Origin: DASXRA01 sp036506155 | GTDB taxonomy: Bacteria > Actinomycetota > Actinomycetes > Mycobacteriales > Jatrophihabitantaceae | Direction: 5' to 3' | Length of the DNA stretch: 64,000 nucleotides | Assembly (NCBI GenBank): GCA_036506155.1 | Contig: DASXSF010000082.1 | Location: 4,625-68,624, forward strand | Shown here: piece after piece, positions 9,046 to 17,383 of the stretch | Layout of the letters: every line of letters begins with the position of its first letter | Position numbering within the stretch: the first letter of the stretch is position 1 | Position numbers and translations under genes: made by a program | The notes under the pieces: model-generated | Seen by the model: the letters and a program-made list of their open reading frames with translations, nothing else | The model's database searches: none | What the model was told of the DNA's origin: nothing

Positions 9046-10122
9046 ATGACCCGGCCCGTCACGCTCTTCACCGGCCAATGGGCCGACCTGCCGTTCCGCG
9101 AGGTGTGCCGCCTGGCCGCTGACTGGGGCTACGACGGCCTCGAGATCGCCTGCTGGGGCGACCACCTCGATATCGATCAGGCCATTGCCGATCCTGCGTA
9201 CCTACCCCGGCTGCAGGATGTCCTTGCTGAGCATCACCTCGGCGTCTGGGCGATTTCCAACCACCTCGTTGGGCAAGCCGTATGCGACGACCCGATCGAC
9301 TCGCGCCACCGCGCCATTCTGCCCACACGCATCTGGGGTGACGGCGACGCCGAGGGCGTTCGTCGGCGGGCCGCAACCGAGATGGCGAACACCGCCCGTG
9401 TCGCTGCCGCGCTTGGCGTCTCCATCGTGGTCGGGTTCACCGGATCGAGTATCTGGAAGACCGTCGCAATGTTCCCGCCCGTCCCAGCGGTGATGGTCGA
9501 GGCCGGCTACCACGACTTCGCCGATCGGTGGAATCCCGTGCTCGACGTATTCGACGAGGTCGGGGTCCGCTTCGCGCATGAGGTCCATCCCAGCGAAATC
9601 GCCTACGACTACTGGACCACCGAACGCACGCTGCACGCCATCGATCACCGCCCGGCCTTCGGGCTGAACTGGGACCCCAGCCACTTCGTGTGGCAAGACC
9701 TCGACCCCGTCGGCTTTCTATGGGATTTCCGCGACCGCATCTACCACGTCGACTGCAAAGACACCAAGAAGCGGCTGAGCAACGGCCGTAACGGCAGACT
9801 CAGCTCCCACCTGCCCTGGGGTGATCCGCGTCGCGGCTGGGACTTCGTGTCCACCGGCCACGGCGACGTCCCATGGGAGGACTGCTTCCGCATGCTCAAC
9901 TCCATCGCCTACACCGGCCCGGTCTCCATCGAATGGGAAGACGCCGGCATGGATCGCCTCATCGGCGCACCCCAAGCCCTTGCCGTCATCCGGCAACTGC
10001 AAGACATCCGCCCCGCATCCGAAGCCTTCGACACGGCGTTCGGGCGCAAACAGACCTCAACCGAATCGGCGACCCCGACCCACCTGCCGACCAAACCTCC
10101 GACACAGCCTCGCCGAGACTAG
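9046..10122 (+). CDS. Sugar phosphate isomerase/epimerase (IolE/IolH-like)
   Basis: 358 residues, TIM barrel of the xylose-isomerase-like family. Recognisable blocks: FREVCRLAADWGYDGLEIA near the N-terminus, RFAHEVHPSEIAYD in the middle, FGLNWDPSHFVWQ and IYHVDCKDTKKR around the metal site, and SIEWEDAGMDR near the end. The tail after about residue 330 is low complexity. Starts at ATG 9046, 88 bp after the previous gene in the same direction. Such paralogues occur beside polyol and inositol dehydrogenases in actinobacteria. Confidence 0.87.
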   Translation: MTRPVTLFTGQWADLPFREVCRLAADWGYDGLEIACWGDHLDIDQAIADPAYLPRLQDVLAEHHLGVWAISNHLVGQAVCDDPIDSRHRAILPTRIWGDGDAEGVRRRAATEMANTARVAAALGVSIVVGFTGSSIWKTVAMFPPVPAVMVEAGYHDFADRWNPVLDVFDEVGVRFAHEVHPSEIAYDYWTTERTLHAIDHRPAFGLNWDPSHFVWQDLDPVGFLWDFRDRIYHVDCKDTKKRLSNGRNGRLSSHLPWGDPRRGWDFVSTGHGDVPWEDCFRMLNSIAYTGPVSIEWEDAGMDRLIGAPQALAVIRQLQDIRPASEAFDTAFGRKQTSTESATPTHLPTKPPTQPRRD

Positions 10123-10252
10123 CCGTGATCAAACCGGTCGATCTGCCCCCGCCATCCTGTCGGCGACGCACTCGCCGGCGAAACCTACGTCATCATCGGG
10201 TGATCGCCTCTTCCCTTCCCGCCTCGCCATCCCATCCAGCAGGGCAACCACA

Positions 10253-11290
10253 ATGACCACGCACACGGGCAGCGCGGACATCCCGCGCACCATGCGGGCG
10301 TCGGTCCTCGTCATCCCGGGCACGGTGCGGATCGAGCAGCGGCAGGTGCCGGTCCCCGCCGACGACGAAGTCCTGATCAAAGTTGCGTCGGTCGGGGTCT
10401 GCGGCTCCGACGTGCACTACTACCGCGACGGGCGCATCGGCGACTTCATCGTCAATGCGCCCCTGGTGCTCGGGCACGAGGCGTCCGGCCGCATCGTCGC
10501 GGTTGGTGCGGCGGTGGCAGACAGCCGGATCGGCGAGCGGATCGCGATCGAGCCGCAGCGCCCATGCCGAGTTTGCGCGCAGTGCGCAGCCGGCCGCTAC
10601 AACCTCTGCCCCTACATGGAGTTCTACGCGACCCCGCCGATCGACGGCGCCTTCCAGGAGTACGTGACGATCCAGGCACCGTTCGCCCACCCGGTGCCGG
10701 CCGCGATCTCCGACGACGTCGCTGCCCTGCTTGAGCCGCTCTCGGTCGGCATATGGGCCAGCCGCAAGGCCCGGATCGTTCCCGGGTCCCGCGTGCTGAT
10801 CGCAGGCGCGGGACCGATCGGCGTGATCGCCACCCAGGCCGCGACGGCGTTCGGCGCTGCCGAGGTCCTCGTCACTGATCCGGTGCCCGAGCGGCGCGCG
10901 ATTGCTGAGCGATTCGGCGCGACCATCGCCCTCGACCCGATGACCGAGTCCGTCGCCGACCTCGGTGTGGACGCGTTCATCGACTGCTCGGGCGCGACGC
11001 CGGCCGTGAAGTCCGGCATCACCGCGGTGCGCGGCGCAGGCACGGTTGTGCTCGTCGGCACGGGCGCGGACGAGATCGCGCTGCCCATCCCGGTGATCCA
11101 GAACCGGGAGCTAAACGTCACCGGTGTCTTCCGGTACGCCAACACGTGGCCCGTCGCCGCCCACCTGGCCGCGACCGGCCAGGTCGACCTCGCGTCACTG
11201 GTCACCGGCCGGTTCGAACTCGACCACGCCGAGGACGCGCTGAACGCCGACCTCACGGCCAGCTCCCTCAAGGCCATGGTGCGGCTGTGA
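10253..11290 (+). CDS. Zinc-dependent polyol dehydrogenase (sorbitol/xylitol type)
   Basis: 345 residues from ATG 10253; the frame stays open upstream to 9821 but that part is antisense-like filler. Full MDR zinc enzyme: catalytic-zinc Cys in VGVCGSDVHYY, His-Glu in LGHEASG, four structural-zinc cysteines in CRVCAQCAAGRYNLC, and a Rossmann motif GAGPIGVIATQAA. The sequence pattern (CGSDVHYY, DFIVNAPLVLGHE) is that of L-iditol/sorbitol/xylitol 2-dehydrogenases, which oxidise polyols to ketoses with NAD. Last intact gene of the polyol locus. Confidence 0.9.
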   Translation: MTTHTGSADIPRTMRASVLVIPGTVRIEQRQVPVPADDEVLIKVASVGVCGSDVHYYRDGRIGDFIVNAPLVLGHEASGRIVAVGAAVADSRIGERIAIEPQRPCRVCAQCAAGRYNLCPYMEFYATPPIDGAFQEYVTIQAPFAHPVPAAISDDVAALLEPLSVGIWASRKARIVPGSRVLIAGAGPIGVIATQAATAFGAAEVLVTDPVPERRAIAERFGATIALDPMTESVADLGVDAFIDCSGATPAVKSGITAVRGAGTVVLVGTGADEIALPIPVIQNRELNVTGVFRYANTWPVAAHLAATGQVDLASLVTGRFELDHAEDALNADLTASSLKAMVRL

Positions 11291-11306
11291 CCGACCGGAG
11301 AGGACC

Positions 11307-11468
11307 ATGACCGACCTCCCACGCGCGTGCCCGGGTCCTCCCTGGAGTAAGACGACGCTGATCACGAAGGGAACCGCAGTCCACAGGGAATCACGACGGA
11401 GTGGTCGGAACAATGTCGTTGGTGTCCGGGCACAACCGGCCGCGGCCGGTTCTGCCCGGACGAGCTGA
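11307..11468 (+). pseudogene. Truncated start of a lost gene (53 codons)
   Basis: A strong GGAGAGGA ribosome-binding site is followed 2 bp later by ATG and then MTDLPRACPGPPW, 17 bp after the polyol dehydrogenase. This is how the next operon gene should begin, but the frame ends after 53 codons with no recognisable domain and runs into the tRNA-like sequence. It looks like the 5' stump of a gene cut by an integration or deletion event. Inference. Confidence 0.35.
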
Positions 11469-11503
11469 GGGGATTTGAAACCCTGACCCTCTCGATGCGA
11501 AAT
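11461..11503 (-). other. tRNA 3'-end-like remnant (possible attachment site)
   Basis: On the minus strand this reads GAGAGGGTCAGGGTTTCAAATCCCCTCAGCTCG, that is a T-arm (GGGTTTCAAATCCCC) followed by an acceptor-like strand. There is no matching 5' half, so it is not a functional tRNA. Integrases commonly use tRNA 3' ends as attB and leave such copies behind. The T stem has lost one base compared with a perfect arm. Confidence 0.4.
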
Positions 11504-12009
11504 CCACGCGCGCGGGCCAGCACCGGTTGTATCGGCCACTTTGTGTCGCTTTCCGGCTGTCGTTGTCCGTTACGGTCTACTGCTGTTGCTGTACTTCCGT
11601 GCTGTACTCCTTCGCGCTGACCGACGAGTCGAATCGGCTGTCTACGCCGGCGTTGACGGTCCGCTCTCAACCCGTATTCGTCACCGAATGTGATCAGAGA
11701 CCGAGGTACGGCCGCTCCGGGTCCGCCGTTCCTCTCGATGATCTTGAGCTGCCAGCTCCGCGCGATGAACCGTCCTGCTACGTCCTAGGTCGTCGCGCTT
11801 GCCCCGTCACCAAGGTTCACCGAACCAGTCTCACGGGATACGTGCCGGTGGGTGCGACCGGGCGTCGCGACGAGAATCCAGGCGATGTCGAGGGCGCCGC
11901 CTAACGATCACGGGAGATCCTCGTTACCGCGCCGCGTATCCGTCACGGACACGACGAAGCGGCCTCGGCACATCGCCGCCTGACCCCTAAGCGGTCTTGC
12001 GCAAGTGTG
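11504..12009. other. Intergenic, no supported gene
   Basis: About 500 bp. An open frame at 11527-11904 has no ribosome-binding site, no recognisable domain and poor codon bias. I see no RNA gene or repeat. Confidence 0.5.
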
Positions 12010-13497
12010 CTAAAGGGTTTGGATGCTGACTCGTGCGCGCAGGCCGCCGAGTTTGGAGGCGGTTAGGGACAGTCTTCCGCCATGTCGGTTGGCTTCAGCT
12101 TCGACGATGGCGAGGCCGAGTCCGCTGCCTGCGGCGGTGGCCCCCGGCCCGCGTTGGAAGCGGCGCATGACACGTTCACGTTCGGCTGGCGGGATGCCCG
12201 GGCCGTCGTCGTCGACGACGATTTCAGCTCCGCCGTTGAGCGGCGCGACCCGCATGGTGATGTGCCCGCCGCTGCGCCCGTGCCGGGCAGCGTTCTCGAG
12301 CAGGTTCTCGATCACGCGCCAGAGCCCGTCTCCGTCGCCGAGGACAGTTGGTCCGGACTCGGGCAGGTCGACGTCGATGGACAAGTCAGGGTGGCGAGTC
12401 CGGGTCACGTAGACGGCGCTGTCGGCGATGTCGCCGAGATCGACCTCGTTGCCGGACTGGACAAGGCCCGCTTCGCCGCGGGCGAGGCTTTGCAGCCCGT
12501 CGACGAGTCGGTTCATCCGCTCCGACTGCTGGGTCGCGACATCGAGCGCGAGTCGGCGCTCGCCCGGGCTGGCGTCCCGAAAGCGTGCGATGTCGAGGTT
12601 GGAGCGGATGGACTGCAGCGGGGTGCGCAGTTCGTGTCCGGCATCGGCCGCAAAGCGTCGCGCCGCAACGAGCGCTTGCTCGCGGGCGGCGATCGCGCTC
12701 TCGAGGCGTGCAAGCATCCCGTCCAGTTCCCCCGCGAGCGCGGCAACCTCGGTCGGTTGTCCCGGCTGCTGGACACGTATGCCGAGATCTTCAGCGTCGC
12801 TGATGCGCGCCGCCTTGCGACGAAGGAGCTCGAGCGGGCGCAACGCCAGTCCCGTCACGAGCAGGGTGGCGACGAGTGCGATCACGAGGCCGGCGACAGT
12901 GGTCCAGATGACAGTCGTCCGCAGGCTCGCAGCTCGCGCGGAGATCCGTTCCGGTGCTCCGACCTCGATCAACAGTCCCGCGGGACCGCTGACGACGGCG
13001 CTGCGCCAATGCGCACCGGCAATCGTCGTCGTGCGCGCCCCGGGTCGCGTCGACATTGCGGGGAAACCGCTCGGGACTGTGCCGAGTAGGAGCCGCTCAC
13101 CGGATTGCGGGTCCACGGCGCGCACGAAAGCGATCCGCCCGACCGGGCTGGCCGTGTCCCCGCTCGCCGCGAAGGCGTCACGAAGCGGCTGCCGCACATC
13201 GATGGGCGGAGGCGGGGGGCCGTTCGGTCGCGCCGGCTGCGCTACAGGCTGGCCGTACCTGTCGAGCACTTGCAGCGGCACTGCTGCGCCGGGTGTGCCC
13301 GCGGGCGGGCGGATGCCGAGGGTGCCCGCGACCCACGGGGTGAGGTTCCCGGCGATGCGCTGCAGTTCGCCGGCAGCGTCGCGGCCGTCACGGCGCTCGG
13401 TCACGTTGACGATCAGAAAGCCACCGCCAATAAGAACTGCGGCCACGATGACGAGCACGCCGGCAGTGACTCGCATGCTCAGCGACGACTTCATCAC
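12010..13497 (-). CDS. Sensor histidine kinase
   Basis: 495 residues. There are two membrane spans (about residues 9-30 and 190-215) with an extracytoplasmic sensor of about 150 residues between, then HAMP, then the dimerisation/phosphoacceptor motif GHELRTPLQSIRSNLD and an ATPase domain with ENLLENAARHG (N box), DDDGPGIPPAER (G1) and GSGLGLAIVEAEANRHGG (G2). It autophosphorylates the His and passes phosphate to the response regulator whose stop overlaps its start (ATGA). It ends about 15 residues after the G2 box, as EnvZ-type kinases do. Signal unknown; it was once in an operon with an MMPL exporter, now decayed. Confidence 0.93.
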   Translation of the reverse strand: MMKSSLSMRVTAGVLVIVAAVLIGGGFLIVNVTERRDGRDAAGELQRIAGNLTPWVAGTLGIRPPAGTPGAAVPLQVLDRYGQPVAQPARPNGPPPPPIDVRQPLRDAFAASGDTASPVGRIAFVRAVDPQSGERLLLGTVPSGFPAMSTRPGARTTTIAGAHWRSAVVSGPAGLLIEVGAPERISARAASLRTTVIWTTVAGLVIALVATLLVTGLALRPLELLRRKAARISDAEDLGIRVQQPGQPTEVAALAGELDGMLARLESAIAAREQALVAARRFAADAGHELRTPLQSIRSNLDIARFRDASPGERRLALDVATQQSERMNRLVDGLQSLARGEAGLVQSGNEVDLGDIADSAVYVTRTRHPDLSIDVDLPESGPTVLGDGDGLWRVIENLLENAARHGRSGGHITMRVAPLNGGAEIVVDDDGPGIPPAERERVMRRFQRGPGATAAGSGLGLAIVEAEANRHGGRLSLTASKLGGLRARVSIQTL

Positions 13498-14192
13498 GGT
13501 CGCCGCAACACAAAGCCCACCCCCCGCACGGTCTCCAGTATGCGAGGCGCACCGGCTGTGTCCAGCTTGCGACGCAGGTGCGAGATGAATACGTCCAACG
13601 CGCGGCTGTCCGGCGCGAAGTCGTAGCCCCAGACCAGTTCAAGCAGCCGGTCGCGGCTGAGGGTGACGCCCGGATTGCGGGCGAGCGTCTCCAGCAGGGC
13701 GAGCTCGCGCCGGGTCAGGCGCAGGTCGCGACGGTCCCACGTGGCCACGACAGCATGGCAGTCGACGAGCAATAGGCCTAACCGCACAGGAGGATCGACG
13801 CCGGCTGCCTGTTCTGAGTGATATGCCTGGCGGCGCAGTAGTGCTCGGAGCCGCGCTGTCAGCTCATCCATCGCGAAGGGCTTGACCAGGTAGTCGTCCG
13901 CGCCGGCCTCCAGCCCGGCGATGCGGTCGTCGACCTGATCGAGTGCCGACAGGATCAGGATCGGTGTCGCCAGGCCGCCGGCGCGCATCCGTGCGGTCAC
14001 GATCCGGCCATTCAGATCCGGCAAACCGACGTCGAGCACGACCGCATCGAGCCGGTCTGCTGCGACCACCCGGAGCGCCTGGGTGCCGTCTGCAGCTGTC
14101 ACCACTGCGTATCCCTCGAGTTCGAGCGCGCGCCGCAGCGAGTCGACGATCACCTCGTCGTCGTCGACGACCAGAACACGCGCCCTCGTCAC
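13494..14192 (-). CDS. OmpR/PhoB family response regulator
   Basis: 232 residues from GTG 14192, which overlaps the stop of the MMPL remnant; a longer reading to 14327 adds an unrelated tail. Receiver domain with acidic pocket VVDDDE, phospho-acceptor Asp in AVVLDVGLPDLNG and the conserved Lys in DDYLVKPFAMDEL. The C-terminal winged helix has LRLTRRELALLETLARNPG and the wing (DSRALDVFISHLRRKLD, then VRGVGFVLRRP). Translationally coupled to the kinase. Confidence 0.95.
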   Translation of the reverse strand: MTRARVLVVDDDEVIVDSLRRALELEGYAVVTAADGTQALRVVAADRLDAVVLDVGLPDLNGRIVTARMRAGGLATPILILSALDQVDDRIAGLEAGADDYLVKPFAMDELTARLRALLRRQAYHSEQAAGVDPPVRLGLLLVDCHAVVATWDRRDLRLTRRELALLETLARNPGVTLSRDRLLELVWGYDFAPDSRALDVFISHLRRKLDTAGAPRILETVRGVGFVLRRP

Positions 14193-14830
14193 GCGACCGA
14201 TCCCAGTTCGAGCACGGGCGCCCGATGCCAGTAGATCCGTCCCAGCAGCATCATCGATGCCGGAACCAGCTGGCGACGCAGCACGGCCGTGTCGAAGATC
14301 ACCGCGACGGCAAGGGAGACCCCACAATGCTCGACGCTCGGATTGCCGTTGAGCTGGAGGCTGCCGAACACGAACACCATGATGAGCGCCGCGCAGCCGA
14401 TGAGGCGTGTGCTTGTCACGAGTCCGGAGACAACGAAGCGCTTGTTGCCCCCGTCGGCGTGCACGAGTTGCCCGATCTGGCAGACCAGGAGAACCTCGTA
14501 GTCCGTGGATGGCCGCTTGGCTTAGCCATTGCTGTTAGTCCTGCTGGCCCGGGCTGGGCGAGAACAGCGGGGTGCTGCACGGTACCAGGATCGCGAGACC
14601 GCCTCCCTCCCCCCAGGCAGCGGCTTTCTCGCGATCCTGGCCGCTCGCCGCGCCTACAGCACGTGTCAGGCGCGGTCGTCTGTGTACGGCGGTCGGGCTC
14701 CACAGCCGGGGATGCGCGTGCCGACGATCCCGAGCACCGCCGGCAGCAGCATCAGCGTCGGCACCGGGCTCACGGCGGCGATGGCCAGCGTCAACCTCAT
14801 CGTGGTGAGCAGGCTTTCGCGCGTTCGCGC
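14189..14830 (-). pseudogene. Decayed MMPL family transporter
   Basis: Two separated pieces of an RND-type MMPL membrane protein remain. From about 14512 to 14189 one frame reads the usual C-terminal region (TDYEVLLVCQIGQL, then AALIMVFVFGSLQ, then GVSLAVAVIFDTAVLRRQLVP, i.e. the last membrane spans). From about 14830 to 14700 another frame gives the first-half motif MRLTLAIAAVSPVPTLMLLPA. Most of the roughly 700-residue protein is missing and stops intervene. Its stop overlaps the response-regulator start, so it was the first gene of a transporter/two-component operon. Confidence 0.75.
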
Positions 14831-15247
14831 TGCCCGGGCCGGTGGCGCACAGAACCGGGTTGATCGCCTGGTCGGGGGCGCTGACGGCCACCGGCCGGGT
14901 GATCTCACCTGCGATCGACCAGCGCGTCAGATCGACGGTCGTCACAGCCGCACATCGGGCCCGAGCCAGCCAGTCCTGCGCCATCAGAGCGATCCTGCGC
15001 GCCATGGCGCCGCACACTCTCACCCCACTGTTAAAGAATCCCTAACGCAGCTGCCGCTTGCGGCGGATGGAGCAGCGACGCGTCAAGCGTGGCAGTGCAC
15101 GACCCGCCCGCGGCATGGGACGAACACCAATCGCAATCGATCACTACATCGCCGCGGTTGCTAACCAGCCCCGTCCGACCTTGGGATGGCGCCACGCACT
15201 AGCACAACGCAGTTGCCGGGACCGAACGATCGTGCTTTTATGGCCGA
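14831..15247. other. Intergenic, no intact gene
   Basis: About 420 bp between the MMPL remnant and the TetR gene. It may contain further MMPL debris, but no frame gives convincing homology. Confidence 0.45.
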
Positions 15248-15865
15248 GTGGGCAAGGGCGACCAGACGCGGCGCGCGGTGCTCGACCAGGCGATGCGCAT
15301 GGTCAGCGCCGTTGGCATGCGCGGTTTGACGATCGGCACCCTCGCCGAGGCGACCGGGATGTCGAAGAGTGGGCTGTTCGGGCACTTCAACTCGAAGGAA
15401 CAACTGCAACTGGCGGTGCTCGACCATGCCGCCGAGCTGTTCATCGACGTGGTGCTCCGCCCGGCCCTAAAGGCGCCGCGCGGCGAGCCGCGGCTGCGTG
15501 AGCTGTTCGAGCGCAAACTGAGCTGGGACGGCCGGTATTACGGCGCCGACGGGGCGCTGCCCGGCGGCTGCATCTTCACCAACCTGGCCACCGAGCTGGA
15601 CGACGAGCCCGACGGACCGCTGCGCGACAAGCTGGTGCAGCACGAGCGTGACTGGCACGAAACGGTAGCGACGGTGTTCGCCGGCGGCGTCACCGAGGGT
15701 GACTTCGCCCCGGGCAGCGACCCGGTGCAGTTCGCCTACGACCTGCATGGGGTGATGCTCGCGCACCACTACGCCACTCGGCTAATGCGCGACCCGGACG
15801 CTGAGCGCCGGGCCCGGGCCTCGTTCGAGTCGCTGCTGCGCGCCCGAGCCGTGCCGCCCGGCTGA
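15248..15865 (+). CDS. TetR family transcriptional regulator
   Basis: 205 residues, normal for TetR. N-terminal HTH: RRAVLDQAMRMVSAVG, then LTIGTLAEATGMSKSGLFGHF (recognition helix). The C-terminal helical ligand domain has LPGGCIFTNLATELDDEPDG, a block common in the TetR subgroup found beside alpha/beta-hydrolases. The GTG start follows a weak Shine-Dalgarno. The downstream hydrolase, 35 bp away in the same direction, is its likely target or operon partner. Confidence 0.92.
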   Translation: MGKGDQTRRAVLDQAMRMVSAVGMRGLTIGTLAEATGMSKSGLFGHFNSKEQLQLAVLDHAAELFIDVVLRPALKAPRGEPRLRELFERKLSWDGRYYGADGALPGGCIFTNLATELDDEPDGPLRDKLVQHERDWHETVATVFAGGVTEGDFAPGSDPVQFAYDLHGVMLAHHYATRLMRDPDAERRARASFESLLRARAVPPG

Positions 15866-15900
15866 CCCGCTGGGGCAACCGACAATCGCTGGAGGAGCAA

Positions 15901-16819
15901 ATGTCTAGCACGAAAAGCACGAACGGTCGCACTATGGGCTACGCGCCGGTCCCCGCACCGCTGAGGCTTACGTTCCGCGTCCTGGAACGGGTGGCCCCCG
16001 ACGCGGGTGCCCGGCTCGCCGTGCGGTACTGGTTCACCGTGCCGCCAGCAGCCCGGCGGCCTCGCCGCAACGAGCAGGAGCTGCCGCCGGCGGACCGGTT
16101 CACCGTCGACCTGCACCGCGCTGCCGTTCATGGCACCGCCTGGGGCGCCGGCCCGACCGTATACCTCGTGCACGGCTGGGGCGGCTGGGGCGAGCAGCTC
16201 GCCGCCTACGTGGACCCGCTGGTCGCAGCGGGCCACCGGGTAGTCGCGTTCGACGCGCCCAGCCACGGCGCATCTAAGCCCGGCCGGCACGGCCCACACA
16301 GCACGGCGCTCCCAGAGATGGCCGACGCCCTGCGCGCCGTGGTGGCCGCCCAGGGCGAGCCGTACGCATTCGTTGCGCACTCGATCGGGGCCATGGCAGT
16401 GGCGCTGGTTCTGCGCGACGGCGTCGACGCCGAACGGGTCGTGCTCCTCGCGCCGGCCGCGACCGTCGGGCCGATGATGCCAGTGTTCCGGGCCGCGTTC
16501 GGGTTCGGTGACAAGACCGAGGCGCGCATGCACCAAGATCGAGGCGTACGCCGGCCTGCCGATGGCCGAGCTTGACGTACCCGCGACCGGACAGCGGCTG
16601 CACGCGCAGCACCGCTTGCCGGCGCTGTTCACCGCGCACGACGCGCAGGACTCGCAAACGCCGCCGCGGAGCTCGTTCGACATCGCCAAAGCGTGGCAGG
16701 CGCAGCCGCCGATGATCACCACCGGGCTCGGCCACAACCGGATCGTCCGGAGCGCGGAGGTGACCGCCGCAGCAGTCGAGTTCCTCACCGCGCCGCGCAG
16801 CGAGTTGCTGGCCGGGTAG
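15901..16819 (+). pseudogene. Alpha/beta hydrolase, frameshifted after about residue 210
   Basis: Starts at ATG 15901 with a perfect GGAGGAG. The first frame encodes an alpha/beta-hydrolase core: oxyanion strand TVYLVHGWGGWGEQL, DAPSHGASKPGRHG, nucleophile elbow VAHSIGAMAVALVL (Ser in HSIGA), and ends early at 16575. The missing C-terminus continues in another frame from about 16531 (KIEAYAGLPMAELDVPATG, then the Asp region and GLGHNRIVRSAEVTAAAVEF containing the catalytic His) to the stop at 16817-16819. One indel at about 16525-16532 separates Ser from His, so the product would be dead unless this is a sequencing error. A rearranged copy of its 3' end lies at 59575-59728. Confidence 0.8.
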
Positions 16820-17113
16820 CTACGCGTACCTCGACCCGAGCACAGACGTCGAGGTGTCAACCGCGGAGACGTCGTGCAACACCGATGGATTGAACTGCAG
16901 ATCCGCGTACACCTGACGTGCTCGGCGCAGGCTGATCTCTTCCGAGGCGGCGCCGTCGACGTAGTCGAACACCGCCTTCGGACGGCGCCGCCGCGCGCTC
17001 GTCCGCAGATCGATGATGGTGAGCCCGTTGGCGAGCCATCGGCGCGTCGGGCTGAGTTCGGGTCGGCGGAACGCGACGAGCGGCGAGACGTCTGATATGA
17101 CGCGCCGACGCAT
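16820..17113 (-). pseudogene. N-terminal stub of FMN-dependent L-lactate dehydrogenase (LldD-like)
   Basis: 98 codons from ATG 17113. The text IIDLRTSARRRRPKAVFDYV, then DGAASEEISLRRARQVYADLQF and LHDVSAVDTSTSVLG is the N-terminus of the alpha-hydroxy-acid dehydrogenase family (normally 380-420 residues). It stops right after the VLG motif, before the FMN-binding barrel, so it is a truncated relic. It is convergent with the hydrolase, and its last base abuts the hydrolase stop. Confidence 0.75.
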
Positions 17114-17383
17114 TGACTCTGACCGTCGTCGGTGGTAACGCTCGCAATCGCATTGCATCGGTATCCCCTCGCGAAGGATGTGCGGCAACGGCGCCGTGGC
17201 GCAGAGCCGGTGCATCCGGCTCGCCGTATGCCGGACCTCCACGCGGCCCTCCCGGCCGCTCGGACGGTCCGTGGGGAACGTGCGGGCCCGCGCCACTCTC
17301 GCGGTGCGCCGCTGCAGCGACGAGACGCCGCCACGCGCGGTAGCCTCGGATCACCTCTTGACCAGCAATCCACTGGGAATGTC

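Noticed and set aside
10165..10200. FG-GAP repeat remnant (GDALAGETYVIIG)
   Set aside because: Twelve residues are too few to support a call.
11527..11904. Open frame of 125 codons
   Set aside because: No ribosome-binding site, no domain, unnatural composition.
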